DNA from: Paramuribaculum sp. | Lineage (GTDB): Bacteria > Bacteroidota > Bacteroidia > Bacteroidales > Muribaculaceae | Direction of reading: 5' to 3' | NCBI GenBank assembly: GCA_029051835.1 | Contig: JAIDKJ010000226.1 | Location: 1-7,369 of the forward strand | DNA: 7,369 nt | Shown: in pieces, positions 5,789-7,369 of the stretch | How the letters are laid out: the number at the start of each line of letters is the position of its first letter | Position numbering within the stretch: position 1 is the first letter of the stretch | Notes under the pieces: model-generated | What the model was told of the DNA's origin: nothing | The model's input: the letters and a program-made list of their open reading frames with translations, nothing else | Databases searched by the model: none | Made by a program: the position numbers and the translations under genes

Positions 5789-7087
5789 ATGAACTTCGTA
5801 GAAGAACTCAAATGGCGCGGCATGATCCATCAGATGATGCCCGGCACCGAAGAACAACTCCAGAAGGAGATGACCGTGGCCTACCTCGGCATCGATCCCA
5901 CGGCCGACAGCCTGCATATCGGACACCTCGTGGGAGTCATGATGCTCAAACATCTGCAACGCGCCGGCCATAAGCCGATAGCCCTCGTCGGAGGCGCCAC
6001 CGGAATGATCGGCGACCCCTCGATGAAAAGCCAGGAACGCAAGCTGCTCGACGAGCAGACACTCCGCCACAACCAGGAAGCTATCAAACGCCAGCTCGCT
6101 AAATTCCTCGACTTCGACTCGACCGAACCCAACGCCGCCGAACTCGTCAACAACTACGACTGGATGAAACAGTTCTCGTTTCTCGACTTCATCCGCGACG
6201 TAGGCAAGCACATAACCGTCAACTACATGATGGCCAAAGACTCGGTCAAGAAACGCCTGTCGGGCGAAAGCCAGCAGGGCATGTCGTTCACCGAATTCTC
6301 CTATCAGCTCGTGCAAGGCTACGACTTCCTCTGCCTCTACCGCGACAAAGGATGCCGCCTGCAGCTCGGAGGATCCGACCAGTGGGGCAACATCACCACC
6401 GGCACAGAACTCATACGCCGCACCCTCGGAGGCGAAGCTTTCGCACTCACCTGCCCCCTCATCACCAAAGCCGACGGAGGAAAATTCGGCAAGACGGAGA
6501 GCGGCAACGTATGGCTCGATCCACGCTACACATCGCCCTACAAATTCTACCAGTTCTGGCTCAACGTATCCGACGCTGACGCCGAAAAATACATCAAGAT
6601 CTTCACCACCCTCTCGCGCGAAGAGATCGACAGCCTAATCGCAGAGCAGGCCGCCGACCCCTCACAGCGCCCCCTCCAGAAACGCCTGGCCAAAGAGATC
6701 ACCACCATGGTGCACTCCGCCGACGACTACGAGATGGCCGTCGAAGCATCCAAAATACTCTTCTCCAACCACGCCGGCGAAGCACTCCGCCGACTCGACG
6801 AAACCACCCTTCTGCAAGTAATGGAAGGAGTGCCTCAGCACACCATCTCGCTTCAGGACCTCCAGAACGCCGAAGGAGTGAAACTCGTCGACCTCCTCAC
6901 AGATGCAGCACCCGTATTCCCCTCCAAAGGCGAAATGCGCAAGATGACACAGCAGGGAGGCCTCTCCATCAACAAAGAGAAAGCCACCGATCCCTACGCC
7001 ACCGTCACCGCAGCCGACCTCCTCAACGGGAAATACCTGCTTGTGCAGCGCGGCAAGAAGAATTATTTCCTTCTGATTGCCCAATAA
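5789..7087 (+). CDS. tyrS: Tyrosine--tRNA ligase (TyrRS)
   Basis: TyrRS charges tRNA-Tyr with tyrosine using ATP. The 432-residue product is the normal bacterial length. The class I catalytic domain has HIGH at 43-46 and KFGKT at 232-236, the latter being the KMSKS-loop form of E. coli-type TyrRS. Likely tyrosine-binding residues are Tyr32, Tyr172, Gln176, Asp179 and Gln198 (in GGSDQWGN), by analogy with the E. coli enzyme. A C-terminal S4-like RNA-binding domain spans about 365-430. The frame is open back to 5540, but the ATG at 5789 starts [11 protein letters not shown], the usual family N-terminus, and it follows a -7 element. Upstream it diverges from the TPR gene. Downstream, tRNA-Gln begins 65 nt after the stop with no terminator between, so read-through transcripts could cover both. 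Confidence 0.98.
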   Translation: MNFVEELKWRGMIHQMMPGTEEQLQKEMTVAYLGIDPTADSLHIGHLVGVMMLKHLQRAGHKPIALVGGATGMIGDPSMKSQERKLLDEQTLRHNQEAIKRQLAKFLDFDSTEPNAAELVNNYDWMKQFSFLDFIRDVGKHITVNYMMAKDSVKKRLSGESQQGMSFTEFSYQLVQGYDFLCLYRDKGCRLQLGGSDQWGNITTGTELIRRTLGGEAFALTCPLITKADGGKFGKTESGNVWLDPRYTSPYKFYQFWLNVSDADAEKYIKIFTTLSREEIDSLIAEQAADPSQRPLQKRLAKEITTMVHSADDYEMAVEASKILFSNHAGEALRRLDETTLLQVMEGVPQHTISLQDLQNAEGVKLVDLLTDAAPVFPSKGEMRKMTQQGGLSINKEKATDPYATVTAADLLNGKYLLVQRGKKNYFLLIAQ

Positions 7088-7101
7088 TGCAGAAAAATTC
7101 G

Positions 7102-7109
7102 TAACTTTG
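7102..7109 (+). promoter_or_regulatory. -7 element of the tRNA-Gln promoter
   Basis: TAACTTTG at 7102-7109 lies 15 nt after the tyrS stop and 43 nt before the tRNA. An ATTG (7076-7079) inside the end of tyrS could be a -33 element, though with a 22-nt spacer. Transcription would start near 7116, giving a short 5' leader to be removed by RNase P. Confidence 0.6.
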
Positions 7110-7151
7110 CATCGCTTTAGGTTCTCCACGCAGAGAGCTTGAGCCACGGAT

Positions 7152-7222
7152 TGTCTCGTGGTGTAATGGTAGCACAGCAGTTTTTGGTTCTGCTTGTCCA
7201 GGTTCGAGTCCTGGCGAGACAA
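7152..7222 (+). tRNA. tRNA-Gln (anticodon UUG)
   Basis: The cloverleaf folds completely in 71 nt. The acceptor stem is TGTCTCG with CGAGACA (7 bp), discriminator A. The D stem GTGT/GCAC encloses AATGGTA. The 17-nt anticodon arm carries TTG at positions 34-36, reading CAA. The T stem CCAGG/CCTGG encloses TTCGAGT. The U1-A72 pair and the U31-U39 mismatch are both shared with E. coli tRNA-Gln and support the identity. The 3' CCA is not encoded and must be added after transcription. Confidence 0.96.
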
Positions 7223-7229
7223 CTTCCAC

Positions 7230-7270
7230 AAGCGTCTTCGACTTCTCAGCAAGCGAAGACGCTTTCTATA
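7230..7270 (+). terminator. Rho-independent terminator of tRNA-Gln (and tyrS)
   Basis: An 11-bp perfect stem (AAGCGTCTTCG, 7230-7240, with CGAAGACGCTT, 7254-7264) encloses a 13-nt loop that can add three more pairs after a bulge. The stem ends in TT and is followed by the T-rich TCTATAT. It begins 8 nt after the tRNA. Confidence 0.85.
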
Positions 7271-7281
7271 TACCCCCACCC

Positions 7282-7325
7282 CATCTCACCAGCATCTCAT
7301 CAACATCTCACCAACATCTCCTCTC
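7282..7325. repeat. 11-nt tandem repeat, four units
   Basis: The units are CATCTCACCAG, CATCTCATCAA, CATCTCACCAA and the degenerate CATCTCCTCTC, with no gaps. The tract is pyrimidine-rich and nearly free of G on the plus strand, and starts just past the terminator. No gene is seen in it. Confidence 0.75.
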
Positions 7326-7331
7326 GACCGC

Positions 7332-7369
7332 TCCCATCCCATCCCATCCCCTCCCATCCTATCCTATCC
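7332..7369. repeat. Pentanucleotide tandem repeat reaching the window edge
   Basis: Seven full units and a partial one are present: TCCCA three times, TCCCC, TCCCA, TCCTA twice, then TCC. The array is cut by the window end, so its real length is unknown. The change from TCCCA to TCCTA along the array suggests local expansion of variant units. Confidence 0.75.

Noticed and set aside
5735..6316. Minus-strand open frame of 193 codons opposite tyrS
   Set aside because: It overlaps the tyrS catalytic domain and shows no domain or promoter of its own.
7282..7369. CRISPR array
   Set aside because: The units are 11 and 5 nt with no spacers, so they are simple tandem repeats.

Overview
The window reads as chromosomal housekeeping DNA from a Bacteroidota bacterium, most likely order Bacteroidales and plausibly a fairly GC-rich gut lineage such as Muribaculaceae (family placement is inference). 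Three things support this: (1) promoter-like sites of the Bacteroidota type (TTTG, about 19-21 nt, then TAnnTTTG) precede several genes; (2) start codons lack Shine-Dalgarno sequences and have A-rich leaders; (3) the gene order DUF177 (YceD) - rpmF - fabH - era - der is, from memory, typical of Bacteroidales.

Layout, left to right. Positions 1-334 hold no gene. They contain a cluster of small palindromes, one preceded by GTAG as in REP elements (22-108), a purine-rich stretch, a 9-nt tandem repeat (140-184), and a strong hairpin with a T-run that terminates the minus-strand operon (215-268). Positions 335-5546 carry six minus-strand genes, transcribed right to left: a TPR membrane protein, DUF177/YceD, rpmF (L32), fabH, era and der. 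Strong promoter-like sites stand before the TPR gene, DUF177 and der, and a partial one before era, so this looks like an operon with internal promoters. Positions 5547-5788 are a divergent promoter region. Rightward from it run tyrS (5789-7087) and a tRNA-Gln(UUG) gene (7152-7222), closed by a Rho-independent terminator (7230-7270). The last 88 bases (7282-7369) are almost G-free tandem repeats of 11 nt and then 5 nt, running off the window edge.

The genes centre on translation and ribosome assembly. Der and Era are GTPases that mature the 50S and 30S subunits, L32 is a 50S protein, YceD-family proteins are associated with 23S rRNA and L32 expression, and TyrRS and tRNA-Gln serve decoding. 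FabH starts fatty acid elongation and ties the cluster to membrane synthesis. The TPR protein resembles single-span, YfgM-like ancillary proteins, but its role is not known from sequence.

I see no phage, defence, CRISPR, transposase or biosynthetic system. All protein genes appear intact with their motifs present. The less ordinary material is in the non-coding DNA: the REP-like palindromes, the short tandem repeats beyond both terminators, the palindrome over the era promoter, and a promoter that lies inside the longest possible DUF177 reading frame and so decides its start codon.
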